DNA of 64,000 nt, from positions 26,840 to 90,839 of the forward strand of contig SVTQ01000003.1 of assembly GCA_015063695.1 (NCBI GenBank), read 5' to 3'. Source of the stretch: Oscillospiraceae bacterium. Lineage in GTDB: Bacteria; Bacillota; Clostridia; Oscillospirales; CAG-272. This document shows, in pieces, positions 17,747-26,283 of this stretch. The position numbers and the translations under genes are program-made. Below the pieces are notes generated by a model. That model searched no databases. It saw nothing but the letters and a program-made list of their open reading frames with translations, and was not told the origin of the DNA. How positions within the stretch are numbered: position 1 is the stretch's first letter; each line of letters begins with the position of its first letter.

Positions 17747-18733
17747 TTAGTCGTTGCTGTCCCTTTTTTCTTCTTTTTTCTCGCCATTTTTGTCTGAATT
17801 TCTGTCCTTCGGGAGAACTTTTACGTCGTTCTTGTCGTAAGCCTTGATGGTAATAGTCTCATTCTTGTCAACAAACTTGACCTTTACAAGACCCACAAGA
17901 GGGCTTGTTTCGATAACAAAACCGACACCGTCGGGAGTTTTGACACGAGCATCAACGCCGGGCATGGACTTTATAGCTTCCTCGTAGACCTCGTGCTCAA
18001 AGCGCAGACAGCACATAAGTCTTCCGCATGTGCCGGAGATCTTTGTGGAGTTGAGGGAGAGGTTCTGTTCCTTTGCCATCTTGATGGAGACCTGAGCGAA
18101 ATCGGAGAGGAAGGTAGCGCAGCAGAAGGGTCTGCCGCAAGCACCGAGACCGCCCATGAGCTTTGCTTCGTCGCGTATACCTATCTGACGAAGCTCGATT
18201 CTCGTTCTGAAAACGGAAGCAAGATCTTTAACAAGCTCTCTGAAGTCGATTCTCTTGTCGGCGGAGAAATTGAAGAGAAGCTTGGTGTTGTCAAAGGTGT
18301 ACTGAGCGTCGATAAGCTTCATTTCAAGCCCGTGGTCGCGGATCTTCTTCTGACAGATAACGAAGGCTTCCTTTTCAAGCTCCATGTTCCTTTCGTATCT
18401 TTCAACGTCGGCATCGGTGGCAATTCTCTCGACACTTCTGAGAGGAAGAACGATCTCGGAACTCTTGACTACCTTGTTGGGAATGACGACGGTACCAAAC
18501 TCAGAGCCTCTTGCGGTCTTGACGATAACGCTTGTATCCTTATCGCACTTGATCCCCTCGGGTGCGAAATAGTAGATCTTGCCTGCTTCGCTGAAGCGGA
18601 CCCCTACAATTTCAATTTCCTCGGGAAGATCGTTTACTTCTGTTTCTTCAGTTTCGGCTGTGGTTTTAGCCTCGATTATGGCATCCTCTATTTCCGAAAC
18701 GTCAAACACGTTATTATATTCTTTATCTTTCAT
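17747..18733 (-). CDS. ricT: PSP1-domain protein RicT (YaaT)
   Basis: 328 residues. The PSP1 domain is central (about 60-240) with the conserved cysteine clusters GACGRPFCC and GTCGRLMCC that carry iron-sulfur ligands in the RicAFT complex; the tail is Lys/Asp/Glu-rich. In Bacillus the complex controls RNase Y-dependent mRNA processing and promotes sporulation. It is directly downstream of holB as in Bacillus and shares its promoter. Confidence 0.95.
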   Translation of the reverse strand: MKDKEYNNVFDVSEIEDAIIEAKTTAETEETEVNDLPEEIEIVGVRFSEAGKIYYFAPEGIKCDKDTSVIVKTARGSEFGTVVIPNKVVKSSEIVLPLRSVERIATDADVERYERNMELEKEAFVICQKKIRDHGLEMKLIDAQYTFDNTKLLFNFSADKRIDFRELVKDLASVFRTRIELRQIGIRDEAKLMGGLGACGRPFCCATFLSDFAQVSIKMAKEQNLSLNSTKISGTCGRLMCCLRFEHEVYEEAIKSMPGVDARVKTPDGVGFVIETSPLVGLVKVKFVDKNETITIKAYDKNDVKVLPKDRNSDKNGEKKEEKRDSND

Positions 18734-18752
18734 AAATATGCCTTTCTGTATA

Positions 18753-19751
18753 TCAAGTTAAAAGGAGTGTCAGCACAGCGTTTATGCTGACGTTTGCACC
18801 GATGTCCCCTTCTGCACTCGTAACTCTGTCATAAAGCTCCGAAAGCCTTGCGATGCTCACCTTCGGACAAAGCTTTTTAACAACCTCGCTGTCCGTGTAG
18901 AAAAGGAGCTCTGCGCCCTTAGTTTTCTTGTAGTATAATATATCTCTCAGCGCCGTCTTGATATAGGCGAGCATCTTCATAACGTCCCCTCTTTTCTGAG
19001 GGAAAAGGGACGCTGCCTCAAGCTTTGCGGCGGCGGAAGAGGCAAGCAGTGCAGACACCGCTTCAGATGCGCTTGTGCGAAGCTTTTCATCCGCAGGGTC
19101 GCTTTTTTTGAGAAACGACAAAGCTTTGCCGATGGAACCGCCCGCGTTTGAGACCGCAGTGTTCAAAGCACCTTCGTCGGCTGCAAGCTTTTTGTATTCC
19201 GTGTGAGAAAGAACGTAGCTTTTTATCTCTTCCTTATCAAAGACCTCCATCTGAATAACGGGGGCGCGGCTCTTCACCGTATCAAGAAGTAAAAGGGAAT
19301 TCTCACAAAGGAGAATGAAAGCGGCAAATTCGGGAGGCTCTTCAAGGGAGAGAAGCAGGGCATTCTGAGCCTGAACCGTCATCTTGTCTGCATCCTCAAT
19401 AACGTAGACCTTGCAGTTCATTTCCGTGGGGGCGAAATATAAAGTTGCCTTTATCCCGTCTCTGACGGCTGAAACACCAACTGTCGCCTTGTCGCCGCGG
19501 CCGACGGTGATAACGTCTGTGCAGACACCTTCAAAAACCTTCCTGCAGGAAGGGCAGGTGCCGCAGGGAAAGCTTTTTCCGTCTCTGCTTTTACAGAACA
19601 AAGCGGCGGCGGTGAGGTGAGCCGCAGTGTGCTTTCCGCTTCCTTCGGGACCTTCGAAAATGTAAGCGTGGGACTGTCTGCCCGAGAGAATATCTCGCGC
19701 CACTGTGTTTTTCAGTTTTTCGTTTCCGTAAAGTCTCTCAAACAGTTCCAT
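18753..19751 (-). CDS. holB: DNA polymerase III delta' subunit
   Basis: 332 residues. AAA+ clamp-loader subunit with a P-loop-like GPEGSGKHTAAH at residue about 35, a zinc module with cysteines in FPCGTCPSCRKV, and KVYVIEDADKMTVQAQNALLLSLEEPP (sensor and SRC-like region). It takes part in loading the sliding clamp. First gene of the minus-strand operon, start ATG with GGAGGAG just ahead. Confidence 0.94.
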   Translation of the reverse strand: MELFERLYGNEKLKNTVARDILSGRQSHAYIFEGPEGSGKHTAAHLTAAALFCKSRDGKSFPCGTCPSCRKVFEGVCTDVITVGRGDKATVGVSAVRDGIKATLYFAPTEMNCKVYVIEDADKMTVQAQNALLLSLEEPPEFAAFILLCENSLLLLDTVKSRAPVIQMEVFDKEEIKSYVLSHTEYKKLAADEGALNTAVSNAGGSIGKALSFLKKSDPADEKLRTSASEAVSALLASSAAAKLEAASLFPQKRGDVMKMLAYIKTALRDILYYKKTKGAELLFYTDSEVVKKLCPKVSIARLSELYDRVTSAEGDIGANVSINAVLTLLLT

Positions 19752-19782
19752 TGCTCCTCCGTAATTTTTGCCTTACCGATAC

Positions 19783-19811
19783 ATTATATCAAAACATTAA
19801 TAAATTGTCAA
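19783..19811 (-). promoter_or_regulatory. Consensus SigA promoter for the holB operon
   Basis: On the minus strand TTGACA (19806-19811), 17 bases, TATAAT (19783-19788): an exact consensus. Confidence 0.88.
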
Positions 19812-19914
19812 ATGTTAAATAGTTCTTTTTTTAGAGTATTCTCTCAGCCTTAAAAATTAAACTCGCGGGAATAATATAAACAACAGAAAAACTTTCGCCA
19901 AAGGAGGAAAAGCT

Positions 19915-20766
19915 GTGAAAAAAACTTTAATTTTCTTTGCCGTTCTGGCTCTCTCTGCCGTAATCTTCACCTCGGTTTCGCGGAAAAATACCTCCTCGGA
20001 CTTCACCTTTCTCGCAATGGACTTTTACGACGTGTTTTCTGCCGAAACCGAAAATGAATTTTATACAACTTCCGAAAAGTTTAAAAACGAAATATGTTAT
20101 ACAAACGCAAAAACCACCGACAAATATAGACTTATGTCGCTTTTGAATTATGTCGAAAACCACCGTATCAGTACAAATGCAGAAAATATACGTGCTGATG
20201 TATTGAACATTTTCGGCTCGTGCAGAACTATTTCGGAAGGTGAATATTACGGGGGAATTACACGTATATACAATAAATATCTTGCCGCAGGCGAAGGCGA
20301 ATGTAATGAAGGCTCTTTCTTTCCCGAAAACAGGATATTTCACCCTCCCGAAAAGAAGAAAGCCGACAACGTCTTTTCTCTGACGGCTTCTGAGATCAGA
20401 GAAAAAAGTTCTTTTCTGTCAGCCGTTGTCTGCGAGGGCTTCGGTGAAAGATACGAAGTCTCTCCCGACGGAACGGTTTGGCTCTACGGAGAAAACTGTG
20501 CGTTCTCTCTCTCGGAGGAATTCGACCCAAGGCTCCTTGTAATTCAAAAGAGAGGAATAAATGACGGGCTCCGTCTCCACAGCTTCAGAAGCAAAAACGT
20601 TTTCAGCCGCCTTGACCTTATCTGTGAAGGAAATATCATAAAAGCAAAAGACTTCCGCGAAAGCTTCATTACCGCTGAGTTCGATGAGCTTTCGGGCTTT
20701 GTGAGCTACGATTTTTCATCATACAATTTTCCCGTCGGAAGCGGGGCATCTTTTGGCAGAAATTAA
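19915..20766 (+). CDS. Unknown secreted or membrane-anchored protein
   Basis: I do not recognise the family. GTG start at 19915 with AAGGAGGA at 19901-19908; 283 residues. Residues 1-20 are an uncleaved-looking signal (KKT, hydrophobic stretch, then SRKN). The rest is soluble, rich in Ser, Phe and Glu, with a possible helical region around 60-110. It is divergent from the holB operon and alone. No catalytic motif is visible. Confidence 0.7.
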   Translation: MKKTLIFFAVLALSAVIFTSVSRKNTSSDFTFLAMDFYDVFSAETENEFYTTSEKFKNEICYTNAKTTDKYRLMSLLNYVENHRISTNAENIRADVLNIFGSCRTISEGEYYGGITRIYNKYLAAGEGECNEGSFFPENRIFHPPEKKKADNVFSLTASEIREKSSFLSAVVCEGFGERYEVSPDGTVWLYGENCAFSLSEEFDPRLLVIQKRGINDGLRLHSFRSKNVFSRLDLICEGNIIKAKDFRESFITAEFDELSGFVSYDFSSYNFPVGSGASFGRN

Positions 20767-20790
20767 TATATTATATTTATATTGTAGGTA

Positions 20791-20819
20791 TTGCAAAAAA
20801 TACGGGGTTGTGGTACAAT
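20791..20819 (+). promoter_or_regulatory. SigA-type promoter for the oxidoreductase gene
   Basis: TTGCAA (20791-20796), 17 bases, TACAAT (20814-20819), about 40 bases ahead of the start. Confidence 0.78.
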
Positions 20820-20860
20820 ATAATGTGGTAAGATATGTGAACCGTACACGGGAGGCTTTT

Positions 20861-21982
20861 ATGGAAAGAAGAGTAAATATCGGTATCATCGGCTTCGGAA
20901 GCATGGGCAAGACCCACGCATCCTGCATTGAAGATATGAAGTATTACTACAGCGGTCTCGGTATTGAACCTGTTCTTTACGGAGTGTGCGCATCGAGCCC
21001 CGAAAACAGCAAAAAGTACGCTGAAAAATACGGTTTTGAAAGAGCATTTTCCTCTCCCGAGGAGCTTATAATCTGTCCTGAAATCGACGTTGTTGATATC
21101 TGCACGCCCAATATTTTTCACTATGAACAGCTTAAAGCGGCAATAGCGGCAGGTAAGCATATCTACTGCGAGAAGCCCCTCTGCACGACCCCCGAGCAGG
21201 CTGAAGAGATATGCACTCTCGCAGAGAAAACAAACTCCGTGTGCGCGGTAGTTTTCAATACGAGATTTCATCTTCCCGTTATCCGTGCTAAAGAGATTAT
21301 CGAAAAGGGCGGTATAGGTGATATCGTCTCCTTTAACGTTTCCTTTCTCCACAGCAGCGCGACCGATGTTAACAGAACGGGCTGGAAGCAGGATAAAACG
21401 GTCTGCGGCGGCGGTGTTCTTTTCGATCTCGGGTCCCATGCCGTTGACATGACAAGATACCTCTGCGGTGATTTTGAAAAGGTCTTCGGTAAAAGCCAGA
21501 TAGCGTTCCCCGAAAGACGGAGCTTTGACGGCCGTGAAAACTGGAAAACAAATGCGGACGAGACTTTCTATATTATCGCCGAGCTTAAGAATAAAGCTGT
21601 GGGAAATATTACCGTCAGCAAGATACATCAGGGAACAAACGACGATTTCAATTTTGAAATATACGGAACAAAGGGAAGTCTTAAGTTCGGACTTATGGAC
21701 CCGAACTGGCTCTACTATTATGATGCAACAGCTCCCGAAAAAGTAAGAGGAGTTACAAGAATTGAGTGCGTCGGCCGTTTTGATTTTCCCGCAACGGGAT
21801 TTCCCGGTGCCAAAGCAACAGTAGGCTGGCTCCGCGGTCATATCGGCTCCATGCACAACTTCCTCGAGGGAGTGGCTGAGAATAAGGCAGTTGAGCCTTC
21901 CTTCAGAGACGGTGCAGTCGTTCAGAGAATACTCGATGCGGCTTACCGCTCCGACGAGATCGGCGGATTTATGCAGTGCTGA
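20861..21982 (+). CDS. Gfo/Idh/MocA-family oxidoreductase
   Basis: 373 residues from ATG 20861 with GGAGG at 20851-20855. The Rossmann start is VNIGIIGFGSMGKTHA, the dinucleotide-domain hallmark is IYCEKPLC, and the C-terminal sheet domain includes GGGVLFDLGSHAVDM. NAD(P)-dependent oxidation or reduction of a sugar or cyclitol is expected; substrate unknown. The last codons (MQC-stop) lie inside the first hairpin of the downstream array, so the array may have supplied the present C terminus. Confidence 0.9.
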   Translation: MERRVNIGIIGFGSMGKTHASCIEDMKYYYSGLGIEPVLYGVCASSPENSKKYAEKYGFERAFSSPEELIICPEIDVVDICTPNIFHYEQLKAAIAAGKHIYCEKPLCTTPEQAEEICTLAEKTNSVCAVVFNTRFHLPVIRAKEIIEKGGIGDIVSFNVSFLHSSATDVNRTGWKQDKTVCGGGVLFDLGSHAVDMTRYLCGDFEKVFGKSQIAFPERRSFDGRENWKTNADETFYIIAELKNKAVGNITVSKIHQGTNDDFNFEIYGTKGSLKFGLMDPNWLYYYDATAPEKVRGVTRIECVGRFDFPATGFPGAKATVGWLRGHIGSMHNFLEGVAENKAVEPSFRDGAVVQRILDAAYRSDEIGGFMQC

Positions 21983-22218
21983 CGCACTGATGATATACAA
22001 CGGCGTTGCCGTTGGTGATATACAAAGCTTGCGCTTTGGTGATATACAACGCTTCGCGTTGATGATATACAACGGCGTTGCCGTTGATGATATACAGTGC
22101 TGATGCACTGATGATATACAAAGCTTGCGCTTTGATGATATACAACGGCGTTGCCGTTGATGATATACAGTGCTGACGCACTGATGATATACAACGCTTC
22201 GCGTTGATTTGCTTCGCA
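21974..22218 (+). repeat. Ten-unit hairpin array with constant GATGATATAC linker
   Basis: Ten perfect hairpins alternate with GATGATATAC (GGTGATATAC twice). Only four hairpin types occur: a AACGGC-GTT-GCCGTT, b AAAGC-TTGC-GCTTT, c AACGC-TTC-GCGTT, d AGTGC-TGAY-GCACT, in the order d a b c a d b a d c, with a period of about 23-25 bases. An eleventh hairpin TTGC-TTC-GCAA without linker leads straight into AAGGAGG of coaE. The first hairpin spans the stop codon of the gene before. Confidence 0.92.
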
Positions 22219-22234
22219 AAAAGGAGGCTATATT

Positions 22235-22849
22235 ATGAATAATAATCAAATGATAGGCCTTTGCGGAAGAAGCGGAAGCGGAAAGGGCTACGTGTGCAAA
22301 ATATTCTCCGAATACGGAGGACTTCATCTTGACACGGATAATATATACCACAGCCTCCTTCTTCCTGCGGGCGGTGAAGCTTCCCCCTGCGCGGCGGAGC
22401 TTGCCTTCGCCTTCGGTGAAGAAATTTTCACGGCAGAGAAGACCGTAGACAGAAAAAAGCTCTCATCAATAGTGTTTTCAGACGAAGAAGCACTTGAAAG
22501 GCTTAACAAAATAACCCACAAATACATATTTAACGAAACTATGAGGCTGTTTGACAGCTCCGACGCACCCTTTGCGGTGATGGATGCCCCCGTCCTTTTT
22601 GAAAGCGGCTTTGATAAATACTGTAACTTTACGGTGTGTGTCACCGCCGATGACGAGACCTGCATCCGAAGAATAACCGAGCGCGACGGCATAAGTCCCG
22701 AGCGGGCAAAAATGCGCCTTGAAAATCAGATATCAAAAGAAAAACTTACAGAGCTTTGCGACTATGAAATAGTAAACAACGGCACAGAAGACGTGCGAAA
22801 ACAAATAAAAGACATCCTCAAAGAAAGGGGTATAATCAGTGAACTTTAA
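22235..22849 (+). CDS. coaE: Dephospho-CoA kinase
   Basis: Phosphorylates the ribose 3'-OH of dephospho-CoA, the last step of CoA synthesis. 204 residues, start ATG with AAGGAGG upstream. The P-loop GRSGSGKGYV is at residue about 11, followed by DTDNIYH, VMDAPVLFESGFDKYC, and the LID-like RMRLENQ region (here KMRLENQISKEK). Its ribosome binding site lies at the end of the hairpin array. It overlaps the next gene by 11 bases. Confidence 0.93.
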   Translation: MNNNQMIGLCGRSGSGKGYVCKIFSEYGGLHLDTDNIYHSLLLPAGGEASPCAAELAFAFGEEIFTAEKTVDRKKLSSIVFSDEEALERLNKITHKYIFNETMRLFDSSDAPFAVMDAPVLFESGFDKYCNFTVCVTADDETCIRRITERDGISPERAKMRLENQISKEKLTELCDYEIVNNGTEDVRKQIKDILKERGIISEL

Positions 22850-23426
22850 AAAAGCGGCTGTTCGAAGCGTAGTAATAATTGCCATTGCGGCAGTTTCCAT
22901 CCTTATCGGATTTCTCTATCAGAACATTTCCGAAAAGGCGGATATGAAAAAATACCCCCTTGAATACACCGATTTCGTAACGAAGTATTCCTCGGAATAC
23001 GGCGTGCCCGAGTACATAATCTATTCGGTTATCAAGGTCGAAAGCGACTTTGACTCAAGTCTTCTTTCCGAAGACGGTGAGATAGGCCTTATGCAGGTAA
23101 AGCCCGAGCATCTCAAGGTGTACAGCGGAAGCCTTCGCGATAATTACGATACGGGAATGCTCTACGACCCCGAGACGAATATCAAATACGGAACCTATCA
23201 CCTGTCAAAAATGTACCTGAGGCTCGGCACGTGGAGATCCGTCTTTGCGGCAATGTACGCAGGAGAGGAAACAGTTACCGCGTGGCTTTCCGACGAGGCC
23301 GTTTCCGATATTGAAGAAAACGTAAAGCCCAAGCTTCGCGAAATTCCCGACAAGGGATGCAGAAAATTTACTGAAAAGCTTGAGGATATATCCGAAACCT
23401 ATAAAAATTTGTATTACACAAAATAA
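22839..23426 (+). CDS. Membrane-anchored lytic transglycosylase (SLT domain)
   Basis: 195 residues from GTG 22839 (AAGGGG upstream, inside coaE). One membrane segment (about 10-28), then a Slt70-like goose-lysozyme fold: IYSVIKVESDFDS with the catalytic Glu, GLMQVKPEH, YGTYHLSKM and FAAMYAGE. It cleaves peptidoglycan glycan strands at the outer face of the membrane. Coupled to coaE by overlap. Confidence 0.9.
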   Translation: MNFKKAAVRSVVIIAIAAVSILIGFLYQNISEKADMKKYPLEYTDFVTKYSSEYGVPEYIIYSVIKVESDFDSSLLSEDGEIGLMQVKPEHLKVYSGSLRDNYDTGMLYDPETNIKYGTYHLSKMYLRLGTWRSVFAAMYAGEETVTAWLSDEAVSDIEENVKPKLREIPDKGCRKFTEKLEDISETYKNLYYTK

Positions 23427-23460
23427 AATAATTAATCATTCACATAAAGGAGTAAACAAA

Positions 23461-24870
23461 ATGGAGAACAGTAAAGCAAAGGAACTTCAGGAAAAGCTTT
23501 TTTATAAGAAAAAGAGCGCATTTGAAGCTATGAGCGAAAATGAGCTTGACGAGGTAATGGAATACGCAAAGGGCTACAGCATCTATCTTGACACTGCGAA
23601 AACAGAGCGCGAAGCAGTAGATTACAGCGTGGATATGCTCAAGGCATACGGCTTCGAGCCCTACGTTCTCGGTATGCCCGTATACCCCGGCGACAGATTT
23701 TATCACGTAAACAGAAACAAGAGCCTTATCGCTTTTGTTATCGGCAGCGAAGGCGTTGAGGACGGATTTAAAATTCTCGCCGCTCACGTTGACAGCCCCC
23801 GTCTTGACCTCAAGCAGCACCCCATCTATGAAGACGGCGGCTTTGCTTATGCAAAGACACATTACTACGGCGGTATCAGAAAGTACCAGTGGGCAACGGT
23901 GCCCCTTGCGCTTCACGGCGTGGTAGTTCTTAAGAACGGAGAAGAAATTAAAGTAAATATCGGTGAAAATGAGGGCGACCCCGTATTCTGCATCACAGAC
24001 CTTCTCCCTCATCTTGCAAAGGACCAGAACGCAAAGACCCTCGCAACTGCATTCAGCGGCGAAGGCCTCAACGTTCTCGTATGCGCTTCTCCCTTCATGG
24101 AGGACGGCAAGGTATGTGACGTTGACGAAAAGATAAAGCTCAACGTTCTCCTCGAGCTCTACCGTCTCTACGGTATCACTGAAGAGGACTTCATCAGCGC
24201 AGAGCTCTGCTTCGTTCCCTCTGCAAAGTGCATGGATATCGGCTTTGACAGAGCCCTTATCGGCGCATACGGCCATGACGACCGCGTTTGCGCATACTCT
24301 GAGCTGACAGCTATGATAGAAAACCTTGACGGTAAGAACTCCATCATGTGCATCCTGGCAGATAAGGAAGAAACGGGAAGCGACGGCGCAACAGGCATGC
24401 AGTGCCGCCTTATGGTCGATATCATCGACTCCGTATCCAAGGTCCTCGGAGCTGACGGCGCGGCGGTAAGAGCGCGCTCCAAGTGCCTCTCAGCGGACGT
24501 TGCGGCTACCTTTGACCCCTGCTATCCCGAAGTATTCGAAAAGCGCAATTCCGCCATCGCATCCTGCGGCGTAGCTCTCGCTAAGTACACAGGCTCAGGC
24601 GGTAAGTACGGCACCAACGACTGCCACGCAGAATTCATCGCTGAGATCAGAGAGATCTTTGAAAAGGATAACGTTCTGTGGCAGACAGCCGAAATGGGTA
24701 AGGTAGACGCAGGCGGCGGCGGAACGGTTGCAAAGTATATCTCCAGATATAATATCGACACAGTTGACGTAGGCGTACCCGTGCTCTCCATGCACGCACC
24801 CTTCGAGGTGATCTCCAAATACGACCTCTACAGCGCACATAAGGCATTCTGCGCTTTCTGCAAGTATTGA
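23461..24870 (+). CDS. M18-family aspartyl aminopeptidase
   Basis: 469 residues from ATG 23461 with AAAGGAG upstream. Dinuclear zinc ligands are visible in ILAAHVDSPRLDLKQHP, ADKEETGSDGATGM and the C-terminal SMHAPFEVISKYD. Cytoplasmic dodecameric aminopeptidases of this family remove N-terminal acidic residues. Codon usage is that of a highly expressed gene. Confidence 0.95.
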   Translation: MENSKAKELQEKLFYKKKSAFEAMSENELDEVMEYAKGYSIYLDTAKTEREAVDYSVDMLKAYGFEPYVLGMPVYPGDRFYHVNRNKSLIAFVIGSEGVEDGFKILAAHVDSPRLDLKQHPIYEDGGFAYAKTHYYGGIRKYQWATVPLALHGVVVLKNGEEIKVNIGENEGDPVFCITDLLPHLAKDQNAKTLATAFSGEGLNVLVCASPFMEDGKVCDVDEKIKLNVLLELYRLYGITEEDFISAELCFVPSAKCMDIGFDRALIGAYGHDDRVCAYSELTAMIENLDGKNSIMCILADKEETGSDGATGMQCRLMVDIIDSVSKVLGADGAAVRARSKCLSADVAATFDPCYPEVFEKRNSAIASCGVALAKYTGSGGKYGTNDCHAEFIAEIREIFEKDNVLWQTAEMGKVDAGGGGTVAKYISRYNIDTVDVGVPVLSMHAPFEVISKYDLYSAHKAFCAFCKY

Positions 24871-24897
24871 TTTTAAATACCGACCAACGTATAACCC

Positions 24898-25010
24898 GTA
24901 GGGGCGAGCATTGCTCGTCCGAGATATGTTTGCCTTGCGGCAATGATGTTGCGGTAATACCGCAAATGATGTTACGCTTCGCGTAAATGATGTTGTGACT
25001 TCGTCACAAA
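24898..25010 (+). repeat. REP-headed hairpin array with AATGATGTT linkers
   Basis: A REP (GTAG plus GGGCGAGC-ATT-GCTCGTCC, 24898-24921) is followed by GAGATATGT, then TTGCC-TTG-CGGCAA-like, TTGCGGT-AAT-ACCGCAA, ACGC-TTC-GCGT and GTGAC-TTC-GTCAC hairpins joined by AATGATGTT. The last two units match the array at 15360-15401. Confidence 0.85.
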
Positions 25011-25037
25011 CTGAAACACCAGACCAACGTGTAATTC

Positions 25038-25177
25038 GTAGGGGCGAGCATTGCTCGTCCGAGATATGTGTCTTCGACACGCGATATGCCCTCTGCGAGG
25101 GCTCGATATAATCCCTTGCGGGATTTCGATATGTCCGCTATGGCGGACACGATATATTTTCCGCTTTGCGGAAAATG
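25038..25177 (+). repeat. REP-headed hairpin array with CGATATG linkers, ending at prfA
   Basis: A REP (25038-25061) is followed by five hairpins: GTGTC-TTC-GACAC, GCCCTC-TGC-GAGGGC, AATCCC-TTGC-GGGATT, GTCCGC-TATG-GCGGAC and TTTTCCGC-TTT-GCGGAAAA, joined by CGATAT with one variable base before it. The linker is the one of the array at 7382-7500, but none of the arms is shared. With the array before it, this fills the whole 324-base gap between the peptidase and prfA. Confidence 0.88.
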
Positions 25178-25194
25178 CGAGAAACGGAGAAACC

Positions 25195-26268
25195 ATGATA
25201 GACAGACTTAAAGAGGCAAACGACCGCTTCGAAAGACTCGAGTGCGAGCTTGCCCTTCCCGAAACACTCTCAAACATGGAGCTTTACGCAAAGCTCATGA
25301 AGGAATATAAAAACCTCGCCCCCCTTATCGAAAAGTACAGAGAGTATAAGAAGTGCGAAAGCGACACCGAAGGAGCAGCCCTCCTTATGGCAGAGGAGAC
25401 CGATCCCGAAATGAAGGCCCTCGCCGAAGAGGAATATTACGCAGGCCGCGAAACGCTCTCAAAGATCGAAGAAGAGCTGAAAATTCTCCTTCTTCCCAAG
25501 GATCCAAACGACGATAAGAACGTAATAGTTGAGATAAGAGCAGGAGCAGGCGGTGACGAGGCGGCGCTGTTTGCAGGTGTTCTTTACAGAATGTACACTA
25601 TGTACGCCGACACTAAAAAGTATAAGACCGAGCTTGTGAGCTGTAACGAAACGGGTCTCGGCGGCTTCCGCGAGATAACCTTCATGATATCGGGAGAGGG
25701 AGCCTTCTCAAGATATAAGTACGAAAGCGGAGTTCACAGAGTACAGAGAGTTCCCGAAACGGAATCCTCGGGCAGAATTCATACCTCGACTGCAACGGTG
25801 GCAGTGCTTCCCGAAGCAGAGGACGTTGAAATTGAGATAAACAACTCCGATCTTATTATCGAAACCATCAAGTCAAGCGGCGCAGGCGGTCAGCACGTAA
25901 ACAAGACAGAGTCCGCTATCCGACTTATCCATAAGCCCACGGGTATCACCATAGAATGTCAGGACGAGCGAAGCCAGCATAAGAACAAGGATAAAGCCAT
26001 GAAGCTCCTTCGCACAAAGCTCTTCGACATGAAGCAACAGGAGCAGAACGACAAAATTGCATCCGAGCGCCGTTCTCAGGTAGGAACGGGCGACAGAAGC
26101 GAACGTATCAGGACCTATAACTACCCTCAGGGCAGAATTACAGACCACAGAATAGGCTACACCATATATTCCCTTGAAAGCTTCCTAAACGGCGATATAG
26201 AAGGAATGATAGATGCCCTCGCGACGGCAGACACAGCGGAAAAGCTGAAGGGTGCCTCCGAGGATTAA
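25195..26268 (+). CDS. prfA: Peptide chain release factor 1
   Basis: 357 residues from ATG 25195 (ACGGAG upstream). It releases finished peptides at UAA and UAG. The peptidyl-hydrolysis motif is in SSGAGGQHVNKTESAIRL, the codon-recognition region holds the RF1-type PxT segment (VPETESSGRIHTS), and the C-terminal YSLESFLNGD is typical. The long extension that the frame would allow upstream is translated hairpin array and is rejected. prmC is not next to it here. Confidence 0.96.
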   Translation: MIDRLKEANDRFERLECELALPETLSNMELYAKLMKEYKNLAPLIEKYREYKKCESDTEGAALLMAEETDPEMKALAEEEYYAGRETLSKIEEELKILLLPKDPNDDKNVIVEIRAGAGGDEAALFAGVLYRMYTMYADTKKYKTELVSCNETGLGGFREITFMISGEGAFSRYKYESGVHRVQRVPETESSGRIHTSTATVAVLPEAEDVEIEINNSDLIIETIKSSGAGGQHVNKTESAIRLIHKPTGITIECQDERSQHKNKDKAMKLLRTKLFDMKQQEQNDKIASERRSQVGTGDRSERIRTYNYPQGRITDHRIGYTIYSLESFLNGDIEGMIDALATADTAEKLKGASED

Positions 26269-26283
26269 ACAGAGGTCAGACTT

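Noticed and set aside
21974..22218. CRISPR array
   Set aside because: Spacers are constant and the hairpins recur, units are too short, and no cas gene is near.
20777..22351. Long antisense open frame of over 500 codons opposite the oxidoreductase gene
   Set aside because: It is the shadow of the + gene extended through the hairpin array, where the repeated linker happens to stay open and yields VYHQ/CISS-type repeats. No ribosome binding site.
25051..25194. N-terminal extension of release factor 1
   Set aside because: The extension is the translated hairpin array; RF1 proteins start at the MIDRLKEANDRFE region.
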